DNA of 10,868 bases, from positions 1 through 10,868 of the forward strand of contig DATKYV010000324.1 in assembly GCA_035528275.1 (NCBI GenBank), given 5' to 3'. Positions 1 through 7,198 of the stretch are shown here, in pieces. The notes beneath the pieces were generated by a model. That model made no database searches. It saw nothing but the letters and a program-made list of their open reading frames with translations, and was not told the DNA's origin. The stretch is from DATKYV01 sp035528275. GTDB taxonomy: Bacteria; Acidobacteriota; Terriglobia; UBA7540. A program made the position numbers and the translations under genes. How positions within the stretch are numbered: the first letter of the stretch is position 1; the number at the start of each line of letters is the position of its first letter.

Positions 1-1
1 C

Positions 2-394
2 CACCGGGAGTTGATCGAGGCGCTACATCGGATCCGCTCGCCTTTTAACGCCTCGAGCGTGGCGCAGGTGGCGGGCATGGCGGCGCTCGACGACCACGAG
101 CACGTAGCGCGCTCCGTGGAATCGAACATCCGGGAAATGAAATTCGTAACCGAGGAGTTGACCTTGCTCGGCGTGCGCTACACTCCCTCGGTGGGCAACT
201 TCATTCTGGTTGACACGGGCCGGGATTGTGAGGAAGACTTCGTGCGGCTGCTGCACGAGGGGGTCATCGTGCGCCCGATGAAGATTTACGGATTCCCCAC
301 TTCGCTGCGGGTCACGATCGGGACGCACCCCGAGAATGAGCAGTTTTTGGAGGCGCTCCGCCGGGTGATGACCTCACCGGTCCGGGCGCTGTAA
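2..394 (+). CDS. hisC: Histidinol-phosphate aminotransferase, C-terminal part (gene truncated by window edge)
   Basis: This is the last 130 codons of a fold-type I PLP-dependent aminotransferase that converts imidazole-acetol phosphate and glutamate to histidinol phosphate in cytoplasmic histidine synthesis. The reading frame is open from base 2, so the start and the PLP-binding lysine lie outside the window. Visible HisC signatures are SPFNASSVAQ near the start, a GVRYTPSVGNFILV block, GVIVRPMKIYG, and the closing LRVTIGT with ENEQFLEAL. The arginine in LRVTIG is the conserved carboxylate-binding position of this family. The small-domain length is normal. Related enzymes that use tyrosine or phenylalanine precursors share much of this, but the GVIVRP and LRVTIG combination favours HisC. 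The next gene on the same strand begins about 50 bases after the stop, so co-transcription is possible although the two functions are not obviously linked. Confidence 0.9.
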   Translation, partial: HRELIEALHRIRSPFNASSVAQVAGMAALDDHEHVARSVESNIREMKFVTEELTLLGVRYTPSVGNFILVDTGRDCEEDFVRLLHEGVIVRPMKIYGFPTSLRVTIGTHPENEQFLEALRRVMTSPVRAL

Positions 395-444
395 GGCGGT
401 GGCGATTGCGGATGGCACATGGCTGGGTTTCAGCGGCAAGCGGG

Positions 445-864
445 ATGAAAGAGATTCTCGATCCTGTCACCGTCATGCTCGAGAAGTACAAGACGCTGAC
501 CATCGTCGGCCTCTCCTCCAAAGTGATGCGGCCCAGCTATGGCGTCGCTGCCTACATGCAAACCCACAAATATCGCATCATCCCCGTCAACCCCAACGAG
601 ACCTCGGTGCTGGGCGAGAAAGCTTACCCATCGCTCGACGACGCTCCTGGGCCCGTCGAGGTCGTGGTCATCTTTCGCCGACCAGAGTTTGTGGCCGATA
701 TCGTCGAAGCTGCCATCCGTCGCGGCGCCAAGGTCATCTGGATGCAGGAAGGCGTCGTCCACGAAGCCGCCGCGCGTCGCGCGCGCGACGCCGGCCTCGA
801 GGTCATCCAGGACCGCTGCATCCTGAAAGAACACGCCAAGCGATTCGTCACCGAAGGAATCTAG
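445..864 (+). CDS. CoA-binding domain protein, YccU type
   Basis: This predicted cytoplasmic protein of 139 residues is a single Rossmann-like CoA-binding domain, as in E. coli YccU and the N-terminus of succinyl-CoA synthetase alpha. Its precise role is unknown. Visible family blocks are TIVGLSSKVMRPSY at about 19-32 (nucleotide-binding loop), YRIIPVNP at 43-50, a GEKAYPSL block at 57-64, GAKVIWMQEGV at 94-104 and the conserved DRCIL at 123-127. I chose the ATG at 445 because the resulting N-terminus, MKEILDPV, aligns with the start of YccU. In-frame starts at 406 (TTG) and 412 (ATG) would add a non-homologous leader. The ribosome-binding site before 445 is weak (AAGCGGG). The gene runs convergently into feoB, with 25 bases between the two stop codons. 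Confidence 0.85.
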   Translation: MKEILDPVTVMLEKYKTLTIVGLSSKVMRPSYGVAAYMQTHKYRIIPVNPNETSVLGEKAYPSLDDAPGPVEVVVIFRRPEFVADIVEAAIRRGAKVIWMQEGVVHEAAARRARDAGLEVIQDRCILKEHAKRFVTEGI

Positions 865-892
865 GAGTTCATTCCTCAAGACGGCTCTCCTA
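862..892. terminator. Short hairpin between convergent stop codons (weak bidirectional terminator candidate)
   Basis: TAGGAG (862-867) and CTCCTA (887-892) form a 6-bp inverted repeat around a 19-base loop. The outer ends contain the TAG stops of the CoA-binding gene (+) and feoB (-). There is no clear T-run on either side, so intrinsic termination would be weak. The convergent position is the main support. Confidence 0.25.
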
Positions 893-2893
893 CAAGAACA
901 AGTGGAGGACGCCGCGCGCGGCCAAGCTGATGGCGACGGCCATTACCAGCAGCGCGCTCGCCGCGGCGACGGTGAGTTTCCGCCCCAGTTCGCGGACCAT
1001 GGAGGCGAGAGTGGCCAGGCAGGGAAGGTAAAACGTCACGAACAAGGTGAAGATGACGATCTGGGCCGCGCTCATCACGGAATTCACCTGGGTGGTTCCC
1101 AGGGCCTGCATGAGCATTAGCAGCGAGAGTTCTTTGCGAAGCACGCCAAAGATGAGCGTCAAGCCCACGGCGGCGGGAAGGCCCAGCAGGGCCGTGAGTG
1201 GCGAAAGCGCGGCGTTGATGGCGTTCTGCCACCCGAAAAACTCCACCAAGCCGAGGACCGCGCTGCCGACTACAAGCAGCGGGATGGCAATCACCACGAA
1301 TTCGCGCAGCCGCCACCAGGTTTTCAGCAGCACCACGCGCGGCGAGGGGCGGCGGTAGGGAGGGACCTCCATCAGCATCCCGGGGGCAATCTCCGGCCAG
1401 ATCTTGGCCAGAACATTTCCGGCCAGCGCGACCACACCCAGATTCAAAACGTAGATGGCGAGGGCCCAGTAAGCGCCGAGATAGAAGCCGACCAACGCAA
1501 AGATCACGGTCATGCGCGCCGAGCAGGGAACCAGGACGGCGAGCAGCGCCGCCACGAAGCGGTCGCGGCGCGAGGGAAGGATGCGCGTAGCCATGACGGC
1601 CGGCACGCTGCATCCATAGCCCAGCAGGACCGGAATTGTCGCCGTACCGTGCAGCCCCAGACGGTGCATCACTGCGTCCATCAGATAACCCACGCGCGCG
1701 AGATACCCAACGTCCTCGAGGATTGAAAGGCCGATCAGAAACGGCAGCAGATAAGGCAGCACAATCGCCACGGCGCCGGCGGTTCCCAGCAAAGCTCCTT
1801 GCGCCAATGCAAACCACGCGCCTTGCGGGTCCATCGCCTGGCCCAAGATCGCGATCAGTTGCTCGAAGAGTGCGAGGATTCGGCCCTCGCCCAATTTCCC
1901 CACGTCGAAGACCAGCCGGAAGAATCCCACGAAGATGGCGGCGAGAAAAACGTATCCCCAAAGCGGGTGCATAAGCAGCCGGTCAACCTGCTCGCGCCAG
2001 TCCGCCTTCGGTTTGGTCACGCGCACCACCCGCTCAAACAAGTTCAGGCAGGCCGCGTGGCGAGCCGAAGAGAGGGCGACGTCGGGCGGGTGGTTCAGCC
2101 GCTGGGTGATCTGAGCGGCGATATTCTCTGTCGCCTGGGCTGCCACCGGATCGCGCAGGGCCAGTTGGATCGGATCTCCTTGCAGGAGTTGGAGGGCTTC
2201 GAATCGCGGATTGAAAAATCGAGCGAGGCGTTGCGCTCCCGCAATCGGCGGCGATATTACGGCTACGCCGCGCCCCGGCGAGATCCGGGATTCCGGGGCG
2301 CCGGCGGCACGCTGACTCCCGCCTGGGCGGACCACTTCCGCCAGTTCCTGCACGGCGTTCTCAATCTCCGGGGCGTAGAGGAAAGGCCTGGGAGGAGTGG
2401 AAGGAGCTTGGCGGTGCATCTTGATGGCCGCCCGAAATGTTTCCACGATGCCCTGGCCGCGCGCCGCGATGGCCTCCACAACCGGCACACCCAGCTCGTT
2501 GGAGAGGGCCGCGCTGTCAATCGTCATGCCCTTGCGCGTAGCCTCATCCATCATGTTGAGGCAGAGCAGGAGCGGCGCTTCGAGGTCCAGAAGCTCCAGC
2601 GTCAGGGTGAGACTCCTCGCCAGTTGCGAGGCGTCGACGATGTGGATGAGGACGTCCCAGTCATGCTCCAGCAGGAATTCCCGCGTACAGGCCTCGGCGG
2701 GGCTGGTAGAAGTGAGGGAGTAGAGCCCGGGCATGTCAACAAGCTCGAAAACGTCACCGTTCACGCGCGCCCGGCCGCGCGTGTATTCAACCGTTGTGCC
2801 CGCGAAATTCGAGGTCAGCGACCGGTATCCGGCTACGGCATTGAAGAAAGTGCTCTTGCCGGAGTTGGGTTGACCGACGAGCGCAATCCTCAC
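890..2893 (-). CDS. feoB: Ferrous iron transport protein B (FeoB), GTPase-permease
   Basis: This 667-residue inner-membrane protein imports Fe2+, with a cytoplasmic N-terminal G domain coupled to membrane gate domains. G-domain motifs are G1 GQPNSGKST (7-15), the G2 threonine in NFAGTTVEY (29-37), G3 DMPG (53-56), G4 NMMD (113-116) and a G5-like AIAARGQG (141-148). NMMD at G4 is common in FeoB, where other G proteins have NKxD. A spacer of lower conservation (about 160-290) precedes a long hydrophobic half with two gate repeats. These contain VAIVLPYLLPFLIGLSILED, a GYGCSVPAV block with the conserved cysteine, and a later repeat with an RKELSLLML block. The length suits the shorter FeoB forms, and there is no cysteine-rich C-terminal tail. 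The GTG start overlaps the feoA stop as GTGA, which points to translational coupling. No feoC is visible. Confidence 0.96.
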   Translation of the reverse strand: MRIALVGQPNSGKSTFFNAVAGYRSLTSNFAGTTVEYTRGRARVNGDVFELVDMPGLYSLTSTSPAEACTREFLLEHDWDVLIHIVDASQLARSLTLTLELLDLEAPLLLCLNMMDEATRKGMTIDSAALSNELGVPVVEAIAARGQGIVETFRAAIKMHRQAPSTPPRPFLYAPEIENAVQELAEVVRPGGSQRAAGAPESRISPGRGVAVISPPIAGAQRLARFFNPRFEALQLLQGDPIQLALRDPVAAQATENIAAQITQRLNHPPDVALSSARHAACLNLFERVVRVTKPKADWREQVDRLLMHPLWGYVFLAAIFVGFFRLVFDVGKLGEGRILALFEQLIAILGQAMDPQGAWFALAQGALLGTAGAVAIVLPYLLPFLIGLSILEDVGYLARVGYLMDAVMHRLGLHGTATIPVLLGYGCSVPAVMATRILPSRRDRFVAALLAVLVPCSARMTVIFALVGFYLGAYWALAIYVLNLGVVALAGNVLAKIWPEIAPGMLMEVPPYRRPSPRVVLLKTWWRLREFVVIAIPLLVVGSAVLGLVEFFGWQNAINAALSPLTALLGLPAAVGLTLIFGVLRKELSLLMLMQALGTTQVNSVMSAAQIVIFTLFVTFYLPCLATLASMVRELGRKLTVAAASALLVMAVAISLAARGVLHLFL

Positions 2894-3198
2894 TTCACGA
2901 CCTCGACGCCGATCTTCTGCGCTAGTTGTTGACCGATTGCAACACGGTTTCCGCGGCTTTCGATGACGAGTGGTCCCCCAAACGGGGCCTTGTGGATGAT
3001 CGAGACCTCGTCGCCAACGTGCAGGCCCATTTGGTTGAGATTACGCCGGACCCCCCAACCCCCTGAAATCAAAGATATTCTCAGGAGCGAGTGGGGTTTG
3101 GCTTGGTAGAGGTTCACGGCTGGGTCCAATCCCGCAATGCTGGGCATCAATGTCCGTCCACTGCAAAGGAATCGCCAAACATCGTTGCGGGAAGACAT
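2890..3198 (-). CDS. feoA: Ferrous iron transport protein A (FeoA), SH3-like domain
   Basis: This is a 102-residue cytoplasmic partner of FeoB, needed for Fe2+ uptake in the Feo systems studied. The SH3-like core covers about 36-102, with the family pattern of RISLISGGWGVRRNLNQMGL followed by GDEVSIIHKAPFGGPLVIE and RVAIGQQLA. I chose the ATG at 3198 because a GAGGA ribosome-binding site lies about eight bases upstream. Longer readings to 3213 or 3267 would swallow that site. A later ATG at 3147 (residue 18) would give a more standard 85-residue protein but has no good ribosome-binding site. With the 3198 start, the protein carries about 35 residues before the core, including one cysteine in FLCSGR, which is longer than the usual 75-90 residues. 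It overlaps feoB by four bases and both read the same way, so they form a two-gene operon. Confidence 0.88.
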   Translation of the reverse strand: MSSRNDVWRFLCSGRTLMPSIAGLDPAVNLYQAKPHSLLRISLISGGWGVRRNLNQMGLHVGDEVSIIHKAPFGGPLVIESRGNRVAIGQQLAQKIGVEVVK

Positions 3199-3373
3199 AG
3201 TGTCGGTCCTCATAAAGATAATTAGTTGCAACTGGAATTGCAGGTTGCAGACGACCGGGCCGTCCATGCACCTCAGCCCCCTCGGCGTTCAGCAGACCGG
3301 CGCTGCCGCACACATTGTCTGGCGCCAACCTTCTCCCTGCAGTGACTTTAGTCTCTGAAGTATGGGGTGTGAC
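3199..3373 (-). promoter_or_regulatory. feoAB upstream region with a 10-bp palindrome
   Basis: This spacer lies between the stop of the upstream phosphotransferase and feoA. On the minus strand, an AT-rich stretch ending near 3210 (TTATCT as a possible -10, no good -35) sits just before the GAGGA site. A perfect 10-bp palindrome, AGTTGCAACT, lies at 3224-3233 inside this putative promoter, and further TTGCA-like copies follow up to about 3249. That position would suit an iron-responsive repressor such as a Fur or DtxR homologue, but the sequence does not match either consensus well. The assignment is inference. Confidence 0.3.
3345..3361 (-). terminator. Small hairpin just after the phosphotransferase stop
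   Basis: ACTTTAG (3345-3351) and CTGAAGT (3355-3361) form a seven-base stem with one wobble or mismatch position and a 3-base loop. It lies 12 bases after the minus-strand stop at 3374. There is no T-run, so it is at best a weak terminator or an RNA 3'-end stabiliser. Confidence 0.2.
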
Positions 3374-5926
3374 CTAGGCAGGAGGACGGGGCGTGGCTAC
3401 TCGGTGGACCTCACCTGTGCCGCCGTCCACTTCGATCAGTTCTCCCTCGCGCAAACGCCGGGTGGCGTCTTTGACGCCCACCACCGCCGGGATTCCATAT
3501 TCGCGGGCCACCACTGCTCCGTGACTCATGATGCCGCCGATTTCCATGACCAGGGCGCCGGCGGTTAGAAACAGCGGGGTCCACCCGGGGTCGGTGAAAG
3601 GCGCCACGAGGATTTCCCCTTTGTGCAGCAGCGCTCCGTCGCTGGGATCGAGGAGAATTCGTGCCGGCCCGCGTGCTGTGCCCGATGAGGCCGGCATACC
3701 GCGAAGCACCTCGCCGCCGGTAGCGGGCTTGACCATGGGTTTGCCGTCGCTCCGCACGACTAGAGGCGGGTTGGCGCGCATGTGGCGTGCGAATTCGCGC
3801 CGGCGGAGGGGGATTTGCTCTCGTATCCACTCCTTACCCAGTTCGTTCTGGGCAATGCGCTCGATTTCGGGGATGGAGAGGAAGAAGAAGTCGTCGGGTT
3901 TTTCGAGCAAGCCGCGCGCCACCATTCTTCTTCCGACTTCCAGATACAAATCGCGGATGTGAGCGAGCCCCATCAAAGCGTAGAACTTGGGCGCCTCGCG
4001 CAGTGGCAGACGCGTCTCAACCACCCGCGTTAACCAGCGAAAGAGCCAGCGCCGCAGTGGTCGTCGCCGCAGCCGCCCTTGCAGGTCGGCCTTGGCTTGC
4101 TCGTGCTGCTGGACCTGACGTTCGTAGTGCTGGCGGGGCGTAGGCTGGTCAGGTGGATGGGAGAGATAGTTGCGCACCGTCTCGTAAACAAACGTAGGAT
4201 CGTCGCGCCAGCGCGGGCAGGAGAAGTCGAACTCACGCACCGCACGGTGGCCATGAGCCTTCAGGAACTTTTTCATTCGCGCGAGAAAGTCGCGGCCGGC
4301 ATCGCTTTCGGCCAGCACTTTGGGCACGCGCTCAACAGGCTGGTTCGCAAAGACGGCACGGACCTCGGGGCCGACAGCTTCCGCCAGGTCCCACAGAGCA
4401 AGAGCCGTTTCCATGGTTGGATTATTACCGATGCCCGACATGAGTTTGGGCAGCATGTCGGCAAGACCCCAGCGGGGCAAAGCCCAGGAAAGGTAAAGCG
4501 CCGCCGGCAGCGCCGCAAAGGAAGCGGCGAGCACGCTCATGGCGCGCGCGGTGTTCTGAGTGGCGAAATAGCGAGCCAGCGCCAGAATCTGCTCTTCACT
4601 CAAAATCGACAAATCGATTTTTCCAAATGAGGCGATTTCCTCCTGAGTTTCCCGAAGCTGCCGCCAGGACTGTTCGGGAGCAACCATGCCCAGAGCCGTC
4701 CGCAGCCCACCTGGCGACCGAGCCAAGAAATGCCAGATCCGCCGCAGGCTGAAAGGCCGGGGGACCGGCTCCAGCCAGCCGGTGCGGAGCATCTCTTCGA
4801 CGATTTCAGCTACTTCGCGGTCCAGCAGTCGGACCACGCGCACCTTCAGGAAACGCGGGCGCGTGCCAAAGATTCCCTCCCCCACGTTCATGTTCCAGTA
4901 GAGGCGGCCGTCCACCAGGTCCAACACATTGGGGGACTCATCCGGATTCTCGGCCTCCTCTGGATGCATCAATCCCAATGCCACGCCCATGTGCGGCAAG
5001 ACCAGGTAATTCCAGAATGAGCGTGAGAACGGCGTGTGCGGGTAAGGCATGGTCTCCCGCACGTTGTAGTTGCTCCAGTAAATGAGCTTGCCGCGGCAGT
5101 GTTCCTCGTTCCAGCGGCTGCCGTAGCGCACTTCGGGAACTCGTGGGCCGGCGGCAGTGACAGCACGAGCCTGCAGAAGATGGACGCATCCGGCGGCCAG
5201 GGCCCACTCGATGTCCGCGGCGCGGCCCAGCAGGCGCTCCGCCCCCAGACCCAGGCGAGCGAGCTCAGAGAGAACTGTGGGCGTCAGCAGCGCATTGGTT
5301 TCACTGCCTTCGGCCTCGATCAGCTCGTGCGGCGCGCGACGGCGCACCCGATAACGATCGGGAGTTACGCGCGCCGAGACCACCTTGTCCCCCAGGCCGC
5401 AAGCCGCCTCGATGACGAGTTCATCGGTAGCGCCGGTAACCGGATTCACAGTGAAAAGCACACCGGCGGCGTCCGCCTGAACCATGCGCTGGACCACCAC
5501 CGCCATGGCCACGGCCGAATCGGGGATGTCGCGGTCGCGTCGGTAGGCGACGGCGCGTTCGGTGAATAAAGACTGCCAGCAGGCGCGCACGGCATCGATG
5601 ACGGCTTCCGCGCCGCTGACGTTTAGATAGCTTTCCTGCTGACCGGCGAATGAAGATTCAGGAAGGTCTTCGGCAGTGGCCGACGAGCGCACGGCAACCA
5701 GACCGGCGCCCAGGGCTTCGTATGCGGCGGTGATCTCTTGGCCGAGGGTCGGGTCCATTCCCCGACGGAAGGCCTCAGTGGTCACACAGAATCCGTCCGG
5801 CACGGGAAGACCGCCGCGCAGCACGATCCCCAATTGGGCAGCTTTGCCACCGACCAGCGGCAAGGCTTCGCTGTCCACTTGGGTAAGCGGAACAGTTAGC
5901 CTTTGGCCAGCAGGCGGGCCGGGCAT
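3374..5926 (-). CDS. Three-domain ATP-dependent phosphotransferase, PPDK/rifampicin phosphotransferase-like
   Basis: This 850-residue protein is probably cytoplasmic. It starts with a PPDK/PEP-synthase ATP-grasp domain (about 10-257): VGGKAAQLG (25-33), VRSSATAEDLPESSFAG (79-95), a GVLFTVNPVTG block (155-165) and LQARAVT (251-257). A central region of about 500 residues opens with NYNVRETMPYPHTPFS (286-301). The protein ends with a swivelling phosphohistidine domain carrying GGIMSHGAVVAREYGIP, in which His802 should be the phosphorylated residue. The PEP/pyruvate-binding barrel of PpsA and PPDK is absent. The order ATP domain, substrate domain, His domain, and the length, match rifampicin phosphotransferase (about 867 residues) and the RedH/PigC family of prodigiosin biosynthesis. 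Expected chemistry is ATP to phosphohistidine to acceptor with release of AMP and phosphate. The acceptor cannot be read from the sequence. The start at 5926 has an AAGG ribosome-binding site 8 bases upstream. The neighbours do not identify a substrate. Confidence 0.8.
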   Translation of the reverse strand: MPGPPAGQRLTVPLTQVDSEALPLVGGKAAQLGIVLRGGLPVPDGFCVTTEAFRRGMDPTLGQEITAAYEALGAGLVAVRSSATAEDLPESSFAGQQESYLNVSGAEAVIDAVRACWQSLFTERAVAYRRDRDIPDSAVAMAVVVQRMVQADAAGVLFTVNPVTGATDELVIEAACGLGDKVVSARVTPDRYRVRRRAPHELIEAEGSETNALLTPTVLSELARLGLGAERLLGRAADIEWALAAGCVHLLQARAVTAAGPRVPEVRYGSRWNEEHCRGKLIYWSNYNVRETMPYPHTPFSRSFWNYLVLPHMGVALGLMHPEEAENPDESPNVLDLVDGRLYWNMNVGEGIFGTRPRFLKVRVVRLLDREVAEIVEEMLRTGWLEPVPRPFSLRRIWHFLARSPGGLRTALGMVAPEQSWRQLRETQEEIASFGKIDLSILSEEQILALARYFATQNTARAMSVLAASFAALPAALYLSWALPRWGLADMLPKLMSGIGNNPTMETALALWDLAEAVGPEVRAVFANQPVERVPKVLAESDAGRDFLARMKKFLKAHGHRAVREFDFSCPRWRDDPTFVYETVRNYLSHPPDQPTPRQHYERQVQQHEQAKADLQGRLRRRPLRRWLFRWLTRVVETRLPLREAPKFYALMGLAHIRDLYLEVGRRMVARGLLEKPDDFFFLSIPEIERIAQNELGKEWIREQIPLRRREFARHMRANPPLVVRSDGKPMVKPATGGEVLRGMPASSGTARGPARILLDPSDGALLHKGEILVAPFTDPGWTPLFLTAGALVMEIGGIMSHGAVVAREYGIPAVVGVKDATRRLREGELIEVDGGTGEVHRVATPRPPA

Positions 5927-5986
5927 CTGAATTGCCTTCTCAGGTTAAGTCCAGAAATTCTTTACGCCTAGGCTGCGGTGCGGCGA

Positions 5987-6014
5987 ATCATATAACACGG
6001 CCGTCAGGAAACAA
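5987..6014 (-). promoter_or_regulatory. Candidate sigma-70 promoter of the phosphotransferase gene
   Basis: On the minus strand, TTGTTT (6014-6009) and TATGAT (5992-5987) are separated by 16 bases. The -10 is one base off consensus and the -35 matches only TTG. It overlaps the 3' end of the dehydrogenase remnant and would give a leader of about 55 bases. This would free the phosphotransferase gene from dependence on queF transcription. Confidence 0.35.
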
Positions 6015-6540
6015 CCAGATTCTGCGGCCGGCCGTGGAGACAAACTGGAAGATTCTCCAGCGTCATTTCCAGGATTCGTTGCACGGCTTCACGGCTGTTG
6101 AAGGCGATGTGCGGAGTGATGACCACATTGTCGCGGTTGAGAAGCGAATGGTGTAGGAGCAGCGTGCGAAGTTTGTCCTGAGCGAGCGATTGGGCAAGAA
6201 TCTGCCGTTCATCCTTGAGCAGTTCCTCCCCTTCCAGGACGTCGAGGGCCGCGCCGGCCAGGAGGCCGTCATCCAGCGCCTTGGTCAGCGCCGCCGGATC
6301 AATCAGGCCGCCCCGAGCGGTATTGATGAGTAGGGCGCCCCGCTTCATGTGCCGGAGATTTTCGGCATTGATGAGATGGTGGGTCTTCGGCGAGTAAGGG
6401 CAATGCAGGGAAACGATGTCGGCAACGCCGAGGAGCTCGTCGAGCGGGGCGTACCGGAAACTTAAAACCTCGGCCAGCAGTGGTTCGTGGCGAACGTCAA
6501 AGGCCACCACCGTCATCCCCTGGCACCCGTTCAAAGCCGA
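6004..6540 (-). pseudogene. D-2-hydroxyacid dehydrogenase (D-lactate dehydrogenase-like), 5'-truncated remnant
   Basis: This is the C-terminal half of an NAD-dependent D-2-hydroxyacid dehydrogenase. What remains is good: TVVAFDV (end of the second Rossmann strand), DIVSLHCPYSPKTHHLIN, the catalytic arginine in LLINTARGGLID, the glutamate in ALDVLEGEE and the catalytic histidine in VVITPHIAFNS. Missing are the N-terminal substrate domain and the glycine-rich NAD loop (GxGxxG), which together are roughly the first 150 of about 330 residues. The longest open reading starts at a TTG (6534) with no convincing ribosome-binding site. The frame stays open back to 6621, where it meets the queF TAG in the same frame. 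Those extra 29 codons contain nothing I recognise as dehydrogenase apart from a possible GLGKT. I see no internal stop or frameshift in the retained part, so the loss looks like a recent 5' deletion or recombination. A non-enzymatic protein made from the TTG cannot be excluded. Confidence 0.75.
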
Positions 6541-6621
6541 ATGATGGGAGGGAGTTTTGCCCAGCCCTTGTTGTGAATCTCTGAGCCCCGATGGCAGATG
6601 CCGCCAGTGATTCTCCCGGGC

Positions 6622-7029
6622 CTATCGCCGGGGGCGGGGAAACCTGGCTTCAATGGTGGCCCGCATGCCGCCCCGCGTCGTGAACTCGCCAGTCACGACC
6701 GCCCACTTCGGCCGGCAGGCGCGAACCACATCGTCCAGGATACGATTGACGGCGTTCTCGTAAAAAATCCCAAGATTTCGATAAGCAAGAATGTACTGCT
6801 TGAAAGATTTTAGTTCCAGGCAGCGCGCCGCGGGCATGTAGCGGAGCGTAACGGTCCCGAAATCTGGCAAGCCGGTGCGGGGGCAGACCGAGGTGTACTC
6901 GGGAATGCTGATGACGATTTCATAGCCGCGATACTGGTTTGACCAGGTTTCGATCTCCGGCAGGCGGGCGTCGATTCCGGCACGGGCGTGCTCCGCCGTA
7001 TAAACTGGTGACCGCAACTTGCGACGCAT
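6622..7029 (-). CDS. queF: NADPH-dependent 7-cyano-7-deazaguanine reductase (preQ0 reductase), unimodular type
   Basis: This 135-residue cytoplasmic enzyme of the tunnelling (T-fold) family reduces the nitrile of preQ0 to the amine of preQ1 with two NADPH, in queuosine tRNA modification. The nucleophilic cysteine is in SVCPRTGLPDFG (Cys49, with Asp56 as the expected proton donor). The QueF signature ELKSFKQY lies at 72-79 and separates the family from GTP cyclohydrolase I. The next block reads FYENAVNRILDD. There Tyr90 stands where B. subtilis QueF has a substrate-contacting histidine, while the neighbouring glutamate (91) is kept. The ATG at 7029 has a strong GGAGG site seven bases upstream. 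An in-frame extension to 7182 has no family similarity. No other queuosine genes are in the window and I see no preQ1 riboswitch in the leader. Confidence 0.93.
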   Translation of the reverse strand: MRRKLRSPVYTAEHARAGIDARLPEIETWSNQYRGYEIVISIPEYTSVCPRTGLPDFGTVTLRYMPAARCLELKSFKQYILAYRNLGIFYENAVNRILDDVVRACRPKWAVVTGEFTTRGGMRATIEARFPRPRR

Positions 7030-7198
7030 AATCGACCTCCGCGCGGACAGCATAGCGCATAAATGCCTCAGTTTGGGCAGGCAATTAGGGCGCATAATGA
7101 GCTTCTCTGCCAGGACCACCTGGGAAACCGAGATTTGGGCAACTAAGCCACAAGGTTTAGGAAATAAGTCCTTCATTTTCAACGCAATGAAAATAAGA
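7030..7198. other. Divergent queF/dnaK spacer, upstream part
   Basis: This stretch contains no gene I can support. For queF on the minus strand there is only a weak promoter candidate, TTGCCT with 16 bases to TTATGC, close to the gene. Toward dnaK the base composition becomes clearly AT-rich (7160-7200). A 7-bp inverted repeat, ATTTTCA (7175-7181) and TGAAAAT (7188-7194), lies directly upstream of the dnaK -35 box. It could be an operator or act as an UP element. Confidence 0.4.

Noticed and set aside
399..1031. 210-codon + frame overlapping the CoA-binding gene and the feoB end
   Set aside because: Its translation is arginine-rich with no domains, whereas the overlapping frame at 445-864 matches the YccU family throughout.
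876..1961. 361-codon minus-strand frame within feoB
   Set aside because: This is an out-of-frame reading of feoB, with the Arg/Gly/Pro-rich composition typical of a shifted frame.
1799..2932. 377-codon open frame on the + strand across feoB
   Set aside because: It is a shadow of feoB, with arginine- and histidine-rich, low-similarity translation and no domain signatures.
3374..5926. Phosphoenolpyruvate synthase (ppsA)
   Set aside because: The N-terminal and histidine domains match, but the histidine domain is at the extreme C-terminus and the PEP/pyruvate-binding barrel is missing, so a PEP synthase call would overstate the evidence.
6601..6645. GC-rich inverted sequence near the queF stop as a terminator
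   Set aside because: CCCGGG and nearby G-runs can pair, but most of it lies inside the queF coding end and no T-run follows on the minus strand.
7030..7110. preQ1 riboswitch in front of queF
   Set aside because: The leader shows no preQ1-I or preQ1-II stem-loop and pseudoknot pattern that I can draw, and an aptamer would leave little room before the ribosome-binding site.
7030..7182. In-frame N-terminal extension of queF, and a 73-codon + frame at 7019-7240
   Set aside because: The extension has no QueF similarity and the strong GGAGG site precedes 7029. The + frame covers the divergent promoter region and lacks a ribosome-binding site.
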